Positions 17,541-25,981 are shown, counted from the first letter of the stretch. The stretch: DNA of 64,000 nucleotides from Flavobacteriaceae bacterium (GCA_016744415.1 JADGEL010000003.1:479499-543498); one strand, 5' to 3'. Notes: generated by a model not told the origin, from the sequence alone. Translations and numbers: made by a program.

Positions 17541-17990
17541 ATGCACAAATTGAATTTACCTTCGTATCAATTCAAAATCAAAAGTAGCGAAAATAAGCAA
17601 CTAATTTTTGATACACTCCGAAAAAAATATGTGGTCTTAACTCCCGAAGAATGGGTGCGTCAAAATTTTGTTCAATATCTGATTAAAGAGAAGAATTATC
17701 CCAGTTCTTTGATTGCCATAGAAAAGCAATTGACCATAAACACTTTAAAAAAGCGATTTGATATTTTAATTTTTAATACTAATGGTAGCTCAAAAATTAT
17801 TGTTGAATGTAAAGCCCCTACAATTAAAATTACTCAAGACACATTTGATCAAATTGCGCGCTATAACTTAAAACTCAATGCTGATTATTTAGTTGTTACC
17901 AACGGATTGACACATTTTTCTTGTGAACTTGACAACCTAAATGAAAAGTATATTTTCTTAAAAAAAATTCCTGAATACAGTCCCAAATAA
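17541..17990 (+). CDS. Stand-alone type I restriction enzyme R N-terminal (HsdR_N-like) domain protein
   Basis: 149 residues. The C-terminal two thirds carries a PD-(D/E)xK nuclease-type core: RFDILIF (Asp), then IIVECKAP (Glu-x-Lys), then a helix DQIARYNLKLNADYLVVTNG. This is the HsdR N-terminal nuclease fold, but no helicase, HsdM or HsdS is encoded nearby, so it is not part of a type I restriction system here. The N-terminal region EEWVRQNFVQYLIKEKNYP is conserved in such short proteins. Divergent from holA. The role is unknown; DNA repair or replication-associated cleavage is only a guess. Confidence 0.85.
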   Translation: MHKLNLPSYQFKIKSSENKQLIFDTLRKKYVVLTPEEWVRQNFVQYLIKEKNYPSSLIAIEKQLTINTLKKRFDILIFNTNGSSKIIVECKAPTIKITQDTFDQIARYNLKLNADYLVVTNGLTHFSCELDNLNEKYIFLKKIPEYSPK

Positions 17991-18056
17991 ATTAACTCAC
18001 TAGACTCTAACAGGTTATAAATAATTTAAAAATAAATAAAATAATTCCTTATATAA

Positions 18057-18086
18057 TTGTGGGAGAGAATATTTTTATTACTTTTG
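18057..18086 (+). promoter_or_regulatory. Promoter of the cold-shock gene
   Basis: TTG at 18057-18059, 19 bases, then TACTTTTG at 18079-18086, a full consensus match. The predicted leader is only about 20 bases, without a long cold-box leader like that of E. coli cspA. Confidence 0.65.
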
Positions 18087-18109
18087 CAACTTAATATTAT
18101 TTATTTTTA

Positions 18110-18301
18110 ATGAAAAACGGTACAGTAAAATTCTTCAACGAATCTAAAGGATTTGGATTCATTATCGAAGAAGGTTCAAACAACGAGTACTTCGTACACA
18201 TCTCTGGCTTAGTTGACAGAGTTGCAGAAGGAGACACAGTTGAATTTGAATTAAAAGAAGGGAAAAAAGGTTTAAACGCTATTGACGTTAAAGTAATCTA
18301 A
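18110..18301 (+). CDS. Cold-shock domain protein (CspA family)
   Basis: 63-residue single cold-shock domain, an OB-fold that binds single-stranded RNA or DNA and melts RNA structure. RNP-1 is KGFGFII and RNP-2 is YFVHIS; the start MKNGTVKFFNESKG is canonical. It has a full consensus promoter and an intrinsic terminator, so it is a monocistronic gene, probably strongly expressed. Whether it is cold-induced cannot be told from the sequence. Confidence 0.96.
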   Translation: MKNGTVKFFNESKGFGFIIEEGSNNEYFVHISGLVDRVAEGDTVEFELKEGKKGLNAIDVKVI

Positions 18302-18328
18302 TCATTACTAATCTTTTTAGATCAAATC

Positions 18329-18356
18329 AAAGTCCATTTAATTATGGACTTTTTTT
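18329..18356 (+). terminator. Intrinsic terminator of the cold-shock gene
   Basis: AAAGTCCAT, a 6-base loop, ATGGACTTT, then a T-run. Confidence 0.8.
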
Positions 18357-18379
18357 ATGCCCAATATTTTCAATTAATG

Positions 18380-18387
18380 TATGTTTG
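18380..18387 (+). promoter_or_regulatory. -7 element that decides the glycosyltransferase start
   Basis: TATGTTTG matches TAnnTTTG. It covers the ATG at 18381, so that ATG is probably promoter rather than coding. The next start-like codon in frame is TTG at 18393, 5 bases downstream. Confidence 0.5.
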
Positions 18388-18392
18388 CAACA

Positions 18393-19397
18393 TTGAAATT
18401 AGCGGTCGTCATATTAAATTGGAATGGTCAACAATTGTTACAACAATTTTTACCCTCTATACTCCAACATAGCAAAATTGCTCATTGCACTATTTATGTT
18501 GCCGATAATGCATCTACTGATGATTCTATTGCTATAGTCAAAAAAGAATTCCCTTCTGTACACATTATTAAAAATATAGAAAATGGTGGCTATGCTAAAG
18601 GCTATAATGAGGCATTAAAAAGTATTGATGCTGATATTTTCGCTTTGGTAAATTCAGATATTAAAGTAACTGAAAATTGGCTATCTCCAATTGTTACTGA
18701 ATTTAAAATACATGAAAATACGGCTATAATTCAACCAAAAATACTATCTCACAAAAACAAAGAAAATTTTGAATATGCAGGTGCAGGTGGTGGTTTTATT
18801 GACAAATATGGATTTCCTTTTTGTAGAGGGCGTATTTTTAATCATCTTGAAAAAGATACCAATCAATACAATGATACCCAACAAATATTTTGGGCTTCTG
18901 GTGCTTGCTTATTTATTAGAGCATCTGTTTTTAAAGAATTAAATGGTTTTGACGAGCATTTTTTTGCTCATCAAGAAGAAATTGATTTGTGTTGGAGAGC
19001 ACATAATATTGGATATCAAGTTAAATATGTAGGCACCTCGACTGTATATCATATCGGTGGAGCTACCTTAAAAGAATCTAATCCACATAAAACATTTTTA
19101 AATTTTAGAAATAGCCTTTTTGTATTGGCTAAGAATCTGCCAAAAAAATCATTGTTTCCTAGATTATTTATCCGGCTAGTATTTGATGGAGTTGCCGGAG
19201 TTTTCTTTTTTCTAAGGCTAAAACCAATCCATACCTTTGCAATTATTAAAGCCCATTTTAATTTTTATGCAGGATTAAATGAAATACTTAAAAAAAGAAA
19301 TACTACCAATAAAGAGAACTACTATTATACAAAAAGTATTGTTTGGCAACATTTTATAAAAGGAGTTAAATTGTTTTCGAAAATTAAAAAGGTTTAA
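18393..19397 (+). CDS. Family 2 glycosyltransferase (rhamnosyltransferase-like)
   Basis: GT2-fold enzyme transferring a sugar from a nucleotide donor, probably to a cell-surface glycan. About 334 residues from a TTG start at 18393, giving MKLAVVILNWNG, the usual N-terminus of this group; the ATG at 18381 adds four residues but falls in a promoter element. Motifs: VADNASTDDS, the metal-binding ALVNSDIKV, and a C-terminal acceptor region FDEHFFAHQEEIDLCWRAH. The C-terminal 60 residues hold a hydrophobic, membrane-associating segment. Its TAA overlaps the convergent tsaC stop in TTTAAA. Confidence 0.9.
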   Translation: MKLAVVILNWNGQQLLQQFLPSILQHSKIAHCTIYVADNASTDDSIAIVKKEFPSVHIIKNIENGGYAKGYNEALKSIDADIFALVNSDIKVTENWLSPIVTEFKIHENTAIIQPKILSHKNKENFEYAGAGGGFIDKYGFPFCRGRIFNHLEKDTNQYNDTQQIFWASGACLFIRASVFKELNGFDEHFFAHQEEIDLCWRAHNIGYQVKYVGTSTVYHIGGATLKESNPHKTFLNFRNSLFVLAKNLPKKSLFPRLFIRLVFDGVAGVFFFLRLKPIHTFAIIKAHFNFYAGLNEILKKRNTTNKENYYYTKSIVWQHFIKGVKLFSKIKKV

Positions 19398-20014
19398 AGA
19401 ATATCTAAACTTCCTTTACCTTCTCTAACTACTACAGGCTCATCATCAGTTAAATCAATAACAGTCGATGCATGATTATCTCCATAACCACCATCTATCA
19501 CTACATCTACTTTAGATGCCCATTTTTCAAAAATTAATTCTGGATCTGTAGTGTATTCAACCACTTCATCATCATCATGAATAGAAGTTGATATAATTGG
19601 ATTACCTAAAGCAGATACAATTGCTTGGGCAATAGAGTTATCTGGAACTCTGATACCTACTGTTTTTTTCTTTTTAAAAACCTTCGGAAGGTTGTTATTT
19701 CCAGGTAGGATAAATGTATATGGCCCTGGTAGTGCTCGTCTTAAAATTTTATACGTTGGCGTATCTATTTGACGTACATAATCAGACAAATGACTTAAAT
19801 CATTACATATAAAAGAAAAGTTTGCTTTTTCTAATTTTACACCCTTGATACGTGCAATACGCTCTAAAGCCTTAGTGTTTGTTATATCACAACCTAACCC
19901 ATAAACCGTATCTGTTGGATAAATTACCAAACCTCCCTTTTTTAAAACAGCCACTACCTTGTCTATTTCTTTTGGGTTTGGATTTTCTGAATAAATTTTA
20001 ATGAGTTCTGACAT
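19394..20014 (-). CDS. tsaC: Threonylcarbamoyl-AMP synthase (Sua5/YwlC/YrdC family)
   Basis: Makes threonylcarbamoyl-AMP from threonine, bicarbonate and ATP, the first step of the t6A37 tRNA modification. 206 residues, the short form without the Sua5 C-terminal domain. Motifs: GGLVIYPTDTVYGLGCDITN, SFICNDLSHLSDYV, GPYTFILPG and KKTVGIRVPDN. Convergent with the glycosyltransferase; the two stop codons share bases. Divergent from the esterase lipoprotein gene, whose -7 element lies just beyond its start. Confidence 0.95.
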   Translation of the reverse strand: MSELIKIYSENPNPKEIDKVVAVLKKGGLVIYPTDTVYGLGCDITNTKALERIARIKGVKLEKANFSFICNDLSHLSDYVRQIDTPTYKILRRALPGPYTFILPGNNNLPKVFKKKKTVGIRVPDNSIAQAIVSALGNPIISTSIHDDDEVVEYTTDPELIFEKWASKVDVVIDGGYGDNHASTVIDLTDDEPVVVREGKGSLDIL

Positions 20015-20021
20015 TTTATCC

Positions 20022-20029
20022 TACATTTG
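20022..20029 (+). promoter_or_regulatory. -7 element of the esterase lipoprotein gene
   Basis: TACATTTG, a full match to TAnnTTTG, 17 bases before the ATG at 20047. No convincing -33 TTG. Confidence 0.4.
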
Positions 20030-20046
20030 GTTTTTAAATAAATTCT

Positions 20047-20928
20047 ATGCTACATCAATCCACTCACAAATTTAGTAAATTCCTATTTGCAAGTCTTATT
20101 ATTCTGTTTATTTCTTCCTGTTCAACAGACAATAATATCGAAGAAGGAGGAACACTTCCATTAGAAGCAACTGAACTATTAAATGTTTCTTATGGTGTTA
20201 ATGCTTCTCAAAAATATGATTTGTATTTACCTGCGAATAGATCAAATTTAATAACTAAAGTTTTTGTATTAGTACATGGAGGTTCATGGGTTGGTGGTGA
20301 TAAAGATGATATGAATTTTTTGGTAGATCAATTAAAGCTCAGCTATCCAGATTATGCTATCGTAAATATTAATTACAGATTAGCCTCTATTGGCAATTCT
20401 CCTTTTCCGATGCAATTAAATGATATCGCCTCAGTAATTTTAGATTTAGAAAACAATGAAGAGTCTTATCAAATTACAGATGATTTTGGATTTATTGGTG
20501 TAAGTGCTGGAGCACATCTATCAATGGTATATGCTTATAATTTAGATTCTGATATACACTTTGTAAGTAGTATTGTTGGGCCAACGAATTTTACTGACCC
20601 TAGCTATACAGATGATCCTACTTTTGAAAATTTTAGAATTGGTATGGAGTTGATGACTGGAGTCAGTTTTGCAAACAATCCACAATTTTATGAAGACTAT
20701 AGCCCATACCATATTGCTACAGTAACTTCACCTCCTACTATACTATTTTATGGAGGTCAAGATGAATTAGTACCTACATCGCAAGGTGTAGAAATGCATG
20801 CAAAATTAGATGAATTAGGTGTTACCAACGAGTTTACACTATATGAAAATGAAGGTCATGGCTGGGAAGGAGATAGTTTTAACGACACCTTAAATAAATT
20901 ATCTGTTTTTATTGATACTCATTTTTAA
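20047..20928 (+). CDS. Alpha/beta-hydrolase esterase, lipoprotein
   Basis: 293 residues. Signal peptide with lipobox FISSC (Cys near residue 26), then an alpha/beta-hydrolase of the hormone-sensitive lipase/BD-FAE-like type: oxyanion-hole HGGSWVGGDKDD, nucleophile elbow GVSAGAHLS, acid GGQDELVP and catalytic His NEGHGW. Probably a surface or periplasmic carboxylesterase; the substrate is unknown. Monocistronic, divergent from tsaC, with a hairpin after it that terminates the opposite strand. Confidence 0.9.
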   Translation: MLHQSTHKFSKFLFASLIILFISSCSTDNNIEEGGTLPLEATELLNVSYGVNASQKYDLYLPANRSNLITKVFVLVHGGSWVGGDKDDMNFLVDQLKLSYPDYAIVNINYRLASIGNSPFPMQLNDIASVILDLENNEESYQITDDFGFIGVSAGAHLSMVYAYNLDSDIHFVSSIVGPTNFTDPSYTDDPTFENFRIGMELMTGVSFANNPQFYEDYSPYHIATVTSPPTILFYGGQDELVPTSQGVEMHAKLDELGVTNEFTLYENEGHGWEGDSFNDTLNKLSVFIDTHF

Positions 20929-20929
20929 A

Positions 20930-20957
20930 ATAAAAATCTGCTCAAAAGAACAGATTT
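20930..20957 (-). terminator. Intrinsic terminator of the two-component operon
   Basis: On the minus strand AAATCTG and CAGATTT enclose a 10-base loop and are followed by TTTATTTTA. It lies 60 bases beyond the response-regulator stop. Confidence 0.6.
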
Positions 20958-21018
20958 CTATTATAATCTTCAGGTTATAGGGTTCCTATTTTCTATGGAA
21001 TTACAAACTAAATAAGTC

Positions 21019-21714
21019 TTAACTTTCAATCAATCTAAACCCTTCACCATGAATGTTTAGGATTTCAACATTTTCATCAAGTTTTAAATATTTTCTCAAT
21101 TTGGCAATATACACATCCATACTTCTTGATGTAAAGTAATTATCATCTCTCCAAATTTTTGTCAAGGCTAATTCTCTAGGCATCAAATCATTCTTATGAA
21201 CAGCTAACATTTTTAACAACTTACTTTCTTTAGGCGATAATTTAATAGCCTCTTGACCATCAAAAGACAAATGACGTAGTTTAGAGTTTAAATGAAATTT
21301 TCCAATTTCAAATTCAAATATATCTGCTTCAATAGGCTTGTCTGATTCCTTTCGCTGCAAAATAGCTTTCATCTTATATAGCAACACTTCAGAATCAAAT
21401 GGCTTGTTTAAATAATCATCAGCACCAGCTTGATATCCTTTTAACACATCCTCTTTCATCGTCTTTGCTGTTAAGAAAATAATTGGCACCTCAGAATTAG
21501 TTGATCTGATATCTTTTGCTAATGTAAACCCATCCTTGCGAGGCATCATTACGTCTAAAATACACAAGTCAAAATCATTGTTTTTAAACATAATTAACCC
21601 TTCCAATCCATCTTTGGCATGCGTTACAACATAATCGTTAAGCATCAAATAATCTTTTAATACAGTTCCAAAATTTGGGTCATCTTCTACTAATAATATT
21701 CTCTTGTTTTCCAT
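21019..21714 (-). CDS. OmpR-family response regulator
   Basis: 231 residues. Receiver domain with acidic pocket VEDDPN, phospho-accepting Asp in LCILDVMMPRKDGF, Thr in IIFLTAK and Lys in GADDYLNKPF. A C-terminal winged-helix DNA-binding domain starts near residue 130, with SPKESKLLKMLAVHKND and SRSMDVYIAKLRKYL. It starts 11 bases after the kinase stop, so the pair forms a two-component system like RprX/RprY of Bacteroides (resemblance by layout and domain type). The signal is unknown. Confidence 0.95.
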   Translation of the reverse strand: MENKRILLVEDDPNFGTVLKDYLMLNDYVVTHAKDGLEGLIMFKNNDFDLCILDVMMPRKDGFTLAKDIRSTNSEVPIIFLTAKTMKEDVLKGYQAGADDYLNKPFDSEVLLYKMKAILQRKESDKPIEADIFEFEIGKFHLNSKLRHLSFDGQEAIKLSPKESKLLKMLAVHKNDLMPRELALTKIWRDDNYFTSRSMDVYIAKLRKYLKLDENVEILNIHGEGFRLIES

Positions 21715-21725
21715 AAAGTATGTTT

Positions 21726-23297
21726 TTAAATTAAAGGCAGTTTTATAATGAATGTGGTTCCTTTTCCCTTCTCACTTTCAACATAAACTGTACCCTGATG
21801 ATGTTCTACTATTTTTTTTACATATGAAAGTCCTAAACCATGCCCTTTCACATTATGAATATTTCCTGTCTCTTCTCTATAAAATTTCTTAAAAATATTT
21901 TTCTGAACATTTTTACTCATGCCCATTCCTTGATCTTTTACTTTTAATATGATATTTTTTACAGTATTCTCTGTTGACACCTCAATGGTCGGAGATTCTG
22001 GTGAATACTTAATCGCATTGTCTAAAATATTTACAATTACGTTTGTTAAATGAAACTGATTTGACAATATTTCTGATAATTCAGCATTTAATTGTGATGT
22101 GATTTTTCCTCCTCTATTCTTAATTAACAAATCTACATGTGTCAATGCTTCCTCAATCATATCATGTAAATCATCTACTTCCATCTCAATATCTAACTGG
22201 TTTTTTTCTAGCTTAGAAATCCTCAATACACTTTCTACTTGCGCATTCATTCGTTTATTTTCTTCTCCAATCATTTTCACATAACGCAACACCTTATCCT
22301 TATCATCTATAATTTTAGGATTTTTAATTGCGTCTAATGCCAAATTAATTGTTGCAATCGGAGTTTTAAATTCATGTGTCATATTGTTAATGAAATCAGT
22401 TTTAATCTCTGACAACTGCTTTTGTTTTATCATTTGATACAAAGAACTAATAAATGCCAAAATAATAACAATAATAAACAATGCTGAGAGTCCTAAAATT
22501 TTACCTACCGATGAAATTAAATAGTTTTTCTTATTAGGAAAACTTACATATAATTGATAATTACTCTTTCCATTATCATCAACAAAGAGCGGTACCATAT
22601 ATGTTTTGCTAGCATTCAATCTAAAATACCCAGATTTTAATTTTGTTGATAAATCATTATTATATACGCCATACTTAAATTCGGTTGTAATTCCTCTAAT
22701 TGATAATTCATTACTCAAATTAAAAACTAACTCCTGATTACTCACTCTTAAGTAGATTGGCAATCTACTGTGCATAATACCCGATTGATGCTTTAAATTT
22801 AGTTTTTGATAATCTTCCAATTGCTCATACTTCACAAAATGTTCATCAGCTGGCAAATCATGAATATCTTCATCAGAAGAAACTTGATTTTTTACAAGAG
22901 TAAATTCTTCTTTACTATAAATCCTCTTCAAATCAATAGAATCGTTTTCAAAGAACTCTGATGGTACTCTATAATTTTCTTCAAGTATAGATTGGGCATA
23001 TGTGAATGTTTCATTTCTTGCCGTATCAACTTGTTGATAAATAAAATCTTTAATTTCAGAATCTGATAAATACTCACTGTTTTGAGCTAAACGTGAAAAA
23101 TTCTTTTGATAAAAATTACTCAACTCTTGCTCACTAATATTTTCTGAAACCTGAATTAAAGAAGACTTTACATCACTTGTAAATTGATTCTCTGACAATT
23201 CAATGGCGTTCTTAATCCAAAAGACTTGTACTGTGATGATTCCTATTAAGGAAATACTCATCAAAAAGATTATGAGTATAAAAATCTTTTTATTCAT
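21726..23297 (-). CDS. Sensor histidine kinase, partner of the OmpR-type regulator
   Basis: 523 residues. Transmembrane helix near 5-27, a periplasmic sensor of about 230 residues with no recognised fold, a second helix near 266-290, then HisKA with the phospho-His in NNMTHEFKTPIATI and an HATPase domain with N box NILDNAIKYSPES, G1 KDQGMGMS and G2 GHGLGLSYVKKIVEHHQG. No HAMP domain is visible. The -7 element TAGATTTG ends 4 bases before the ATG, and a 14-bp palindrome lies directly upstream of it, suggesting autoregulation. Confidence 0.94.
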   Translation of the reverse strand: MNKKIFILIIFLMSISLIGIITVQVFWIKNAIELSENQFTSDVKSSLIQVSENISEQELSNFYQKNFSRLAQNSEYLSDSEIKDFIYQQVDTARNETFTYAQSILEENYRVPSEFFENDSIDLKRIYSKEEFTLVKNQVSSDEDIHDLPADEHFVKYEQLEDYQKLNLKHQSGIMHSRLPIYLRVSNQELVFNLSNELSIRGITTEFKYGVYNNDLSTKLKSGYFRLNASKTYMVPLFVDDNGKSNYQLYVSFPNKKNYLISSVGKILGLSALFIIVIILAFISSLYQMIKQKQLSEIKTDFINNMTHEFKTPIATINLALDAIKNPKIIDDKDKVLRYVKMIGEENKRMNAQVESVLRISKLEKNQLDIEMEVDDLHDMIEEALTHVDLLIKNRGGKITSQLNAELSEILSNQFHLTNVIVNILDNAIKYSPESPTIEVSTENTVKNIILKVKDQGMGMSKNVQKNIFKKFYREETGNIHNVKGHGLGLSYVKKIVEHHQGTVYVESEKGKGTTFIIKLPLI

Positions 23298-23301
23298 AAT
23301 G

Positions 23302-23309
23302 CAAATCTA
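23302..23309 (-). promoter_or_regulatory. -7 element of the sensor kinase gene, implying a leaderless mRNA
   Basis: TAGATTTG on the minus strand, a full match to TAnnTTTG, ends 4 bases before the start codon at 23297. Confidence 0.5.
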
Positions 23310-23323
23310 ATTCTAATTAGAAT
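23310..23323. promoter_or_regulatory. 14-bp palindrome upstream of the two-component operon
   Basis: ATTCTAATTAGAAT is a perfect palindrome abutting the -7 element, within the spacer between -33 and -7. The position fits an operator for the response regulator or another dimeric repressor. Confidence 0.45.
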
Positions 23324-23401
23324 ACCATTTTGATAAATATTATATTAATTAACTAAAAAAATATGTTTTTAACAATTATTTAAGATAAATTGCTTTTTAT
23401 T

Positions 23402-23995
23402 TTAAGCGTTTTGAATTTCTAAGAGGATTTGTGTATTGATGTTTTCAACTTCATTTTTTGTAGATTCTAAGCCGCTATTATTGATAACAAAATCCGATTG
23501 GGCTATCATTTCCTTTTCACTCATTTGCTGGTTAATGCGTGCTAAAACAGCCAGTTCAGAAGCACCATCTCTTTTCATAACACGTTCAACTCTTATTTTT
23601 AATGGAGTAGTAACTACAACTATTTTATCACATATTTTTTTTGAATCACCGTTTAATAAAATTGCTGATTCATAAATAATATAATCCGCTTTAGAATTTG
23701 CAACAAAATTTTTAAAATCTTCAAAAACTCTAGGATGCACAATAGCATTCAATTGCTCTAATTTACTAGGGTTATGAAAAGCAATATCAGCAATAAACTC
23801 TCTATTTAGACCAATAGCCGAATATGCTTCCTTGCCAAATAAAGCAATTACTTCACTTTTGATTTCTGCAGAAGTATTCATCAAACGCTTTGCTTCTATA
23901 TCTGCAATGTAACAGGGTATATTTAAGTCTTTAAATAAATTTAGAACGGTTGTTTTACCGCTACCAATACCACCTGTGAGTCCAACAACTATCAT
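23402..23995 (-). CDS. coaE: Dephospho-CoA kinase
   Basis: Phosphorylates the 3'-OH of the ribose of dephospho-CoA, the last step of CoA synthesis. 197 residues. P-loop GLTGGIGSGKTT, the CoA-domain region IADIEAKRLMN, and the lid pattern RVMKRDGASELAVLARI are present. Its ATG overlaps the YbbR stop by one base. Fifth gene of the conserved run nusB, DUF1573, yajC, ybbR, coaE. Confidence 0.97.
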   Translation of the reverse strand: MIVVGLTGGIGSGKTTVLNLFKDLNIPCYIADIEAKRLMNTSAEIKSEVIALFGKEAYSAIGLNREFIADIAFHNPSKLEQLNAIVHPRVFEDFKNFVANSKADYIIYESAILLNGDSKKICDKIVVVTTPLKIRVERVMKRDGASELAVLARINQQMSEKEMIAQSDFVINNSGLESTKNEVENINTQILLEIQNA

Positions 23996-24951
23996 TATTT
24001 TTCTATCAAAAAGTCAATTTTATTCGGAGTAATTTTATAAGAGCTCACTAAAGTCGGAATTTGTTTTAGCACTGGGGTTAAATAATTGAGTTCATTATTT
24101 ATAGCTTGTTCAAAATCGCATTCTATTACAAAACTTTCTTCTGTAATTTTGCTAAAGTTAGAAAGTGCAACAATATAAGTTACTTCTATCTCACTCGGAA
24201 AAGTAGTTACAGAATAACCTTCAGAAATATTAATCACGGTAAATGGAACAGTAAAGGAACCTTCAGTAAACTTATCAACTTTAGCGGTCACTGTAACCAT
24301 TAAATCAGAAGCTGCAATTTGTTTCGAAACTGGCAATTGCAATTCAATATTTTGCTGAATTTCTTCACTCACATCTGCTAATATTAATTGCTTGGTATTT
24401 AATATATGTATTGTATCCAATTGTGCTTTAGGCCCAATAATACTAACAGAATCTGGTGACAAGTAGATTTTGTCAATCAAGTTATATCCTAATTTATATT
24501 GTATATTCGAAACCAATTTTACTGGAACTTTTTTAGAAATATTTATCCCTAAATTAAAAAAAATAGTATCTTGTTTAATCCTATCAATTTTAGTATCAAC
24601 ATTTAGTTGTGCTTTTAAATCTGACAAATGATTGTTTGGTAAATAGTAAAAAGTAGTACCGCTTTTATAGGCTAAAGCTTTTAAATCTATCACTAGTTCT
24701 TCCGACTTTAATTGATATCGCAACAAGTTAAACCCTGTTGAAACAACCGAAGCGTCTAGTAGGTTAATAGGCGTGCTTTGCAACACTTTATCGATTGGCA
24801 AATTGATATATTTCACCTTAAATTCAACATCACTTACATAGGTTTTAGACAAGTTAATCAACAACCACAAAACTACTGACAAACTAAAAAATACCAACAA
24901 TACTTTCAGTTTTAAATTGGTTTTTAAACGTTCTTTTGATTTGGCTACCAT
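23995..24951 (-). CDS. YbbR-like domain protein
   Basis: 318 residues. One N-terminal transmembrane helix (about 15-32, VLLVFFSLSVVLWLLINLSK) and an extracytoplasmic region of repeated YbbR-like beta modules, with VKYINLPIDKVLQ and the PKAQLDTIHILNTKQLILADV module visible. In Gram-positives YbbR/CdaR modulates the diadenylate cyclase CdaA; no such gene is adjacent here, so that role cannot be assumed. Located directly upstream of coaE with one base overlap. Confidence 0.88.
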   Translation of the reverse strand: MVAKSKERLKTNLKLKVLLVFFSLSVVLWLLINLSKTYVSDVEFKVKYINLPIDKVLQSTPINLLDASVVSTGFNLLRYQLKSEELVIDLKALAYKSGTTFYYLPNNHLSDLKAQLNVDTKIDRIKQDTIFFNLGINISKKVPVKLVSNIQYKLGYNLIDKIYLSPDSVSIIGPKAQLDTIHILNTKQLILADVSEEIQQNIELQLPVSKQIAASDLMVTVTAKVDKFTEGSFTVPFTVINISEGYSVTTFPSEIEVTYIVALSNFSKITEESFVIECDFEQAINNELNYLTPVLKQIPTLVSSYKITPNKIDFLIEK

Positions 24952-24977
24952 AAGTTGAATTAAAAAAATAAATATAC

Positions 24978-25009
24978 AAAAAAGTGAGTCAAATTTGACT
25001 CACTTTTTT
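24978..25009. terminator. Perfect-palindrome terminator between yajC and ybbR
   Basis: AAAAAAGTGAGTCAAA and TTTGACTCACTTTTTT form an uninterrupted inverted repeat ending in T-runs on both strands. It separates yajC from ybbR-coaE, which must then rely on read-through or their own promoter. Confidence 0.8.
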
Positions 25010-25035
25010 ATACGATTAAAATGTAAAAAGTATTT

Positions 25036-25347
25036 TTACTTTTTTGGCTCATTCAATTTATTAGTCATTTCCATTGAAATTGCAGAACGCTCAAATTTAA
25101 TTTTCCCAGCACCTGTTTCAACAACAACGGTATTGTCGTTATCGTTAACTTCAACAATTTTTCCATGAATTCCGCTAGAAGTTATAACTCTTGTACCTCT
25201 TGAAATTTCACTTTGAAAAGCTTTTTCATTTTTTTGACGTTTCATTTGAGGGCGAATCATAAATAAATAGATGACTAAAAACATTGCCAAAAATGGCAAA
25301 TATGACATCAATCCGCCTCCCTCTTGTAATAATATTGTTAAATACAT
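25036..25347 (-). CDS. yajC: Preprotein translocase subunit YajC
   Basis: 103 residues. One transmembrane helix (LPFLAMFLVIYLFMIRP) followed by the signature RPQMKRQKNEKAFQSEISRG and a small beta domain with VVETGAGKIKFERSAIS. YajC binds SecDF and the Sec translocon in the inner membrane. It starts 4 bases after the DUF1573 stop. Confidence 0.95.
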   Translation of the reverse strand: MYLTILLQEGGGLMSYLPFLAMFLVIYLFMIRPQMKRQKNEKAFQSEISRGTRVITSSGIHGKIVEVNDNDNTVVVETGAGKIKFERSAISMEMTNKLNEPKK

Positions 25348-25351
25348 ATTG

Positions 25352-25858
25352 TTAATTTAATTTATCGTTTAGCACTGGTTTGTTCTTATCTATTGTTGCT
25401 TTACTTTCTGGCACTTTCACAAATGCTTTGATACGCACAACTTCACTACTTTTTTCTGTATTAGTAGTTAATGTTATAGTATTTGTTGTTTTATTCTTTT
25501 TACCTCTAGAGTTAAACACTACTTTTATTTCTGCTGTTTTACCTGGTGCAATTGCTTCTCTTGGCCATTGTGGCACTGTGCATCCACAAGAGCCCTTGGC
25601 TTTTGTTACAATTAAATCTCCTTCACCTACATTTGTTAAAGTAAATACAGTTTCTACTTTATCTCCTTGATTAATTTCTCCAAAATCGTGCTCTGTTTTA
25701 TCCCACTCTACAGCAGGAGATCCTTTGCTAATTTGTGCATCTCTCATTTCAGCTTCTTTAACATTCTCAGCTTTTACCTTTGCACTTGCACTTTCTTTAG
25801 TACATGAAGTGAATGTTAAAGTTGCCAAAGCAACTACCATAAATACTACTTTTTTCAT
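25352..25858 (-). CDS. DUF1573 domain lipoprotein
   Basis: 168 residues. Lipoprotein signal with lipobox TFTSC (Cys about residue 19), then a DUF1573 immunoglobulin-like beta domain, with WDKTEHDFGEINQGDKVETV and the conserved GSCGCTVPQWPREAIAPG. Function unknown; related to ASH/PapD-like folds. Its position between nusB and yajC is typical for Flavobacteria. Confidence 0.9.
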   Translation of the reverse strand: MKKVVFMVVALATLTFTSCTKESASAKVKAENVKEAEMRDAQISKGSPAVEWDKTEHDFGEINQGDKVETVFTLTNVGEGDLIVTKAKGSCGCTVPQWPREAIAPGKTAEIKVVFNSRGKKNKTTNTITLTTNTEKSSEVVRIKAFVKVPESKATIDKNKPVLNDKLN

Positions 25859-25940
25859 TTATTTGATTTTTATCTTGATAAATTTGTGTAAAAATATAAA
25901 ATTAAATGGTGAAATTTGAAACTAACTAAAAAATAAATTT

Positions 25941-25970
25941 ATAGGCTCCATAGCAAACTATGGTAGCCTA
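25941..25970 (-). terminator. Intrinsic terminator of nusB
   Basis: ATAGGCT, CCATAG, a CAAA loop, CTATGG and AGCCTAT form a 13-bp stem with one bulged T; on the minus strand it is followed by AAATTTATTTTTT. Confidence 0.65.
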
Positions 25971-25981
25971 TTTCTTAGTTA

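Noticed and set aside
17541..17990. Type I restriction-modification or other defence system
   Set aside because: Only the HsdR N-terminal domain is present; no methylase, specificity or helicase subunit in the window.
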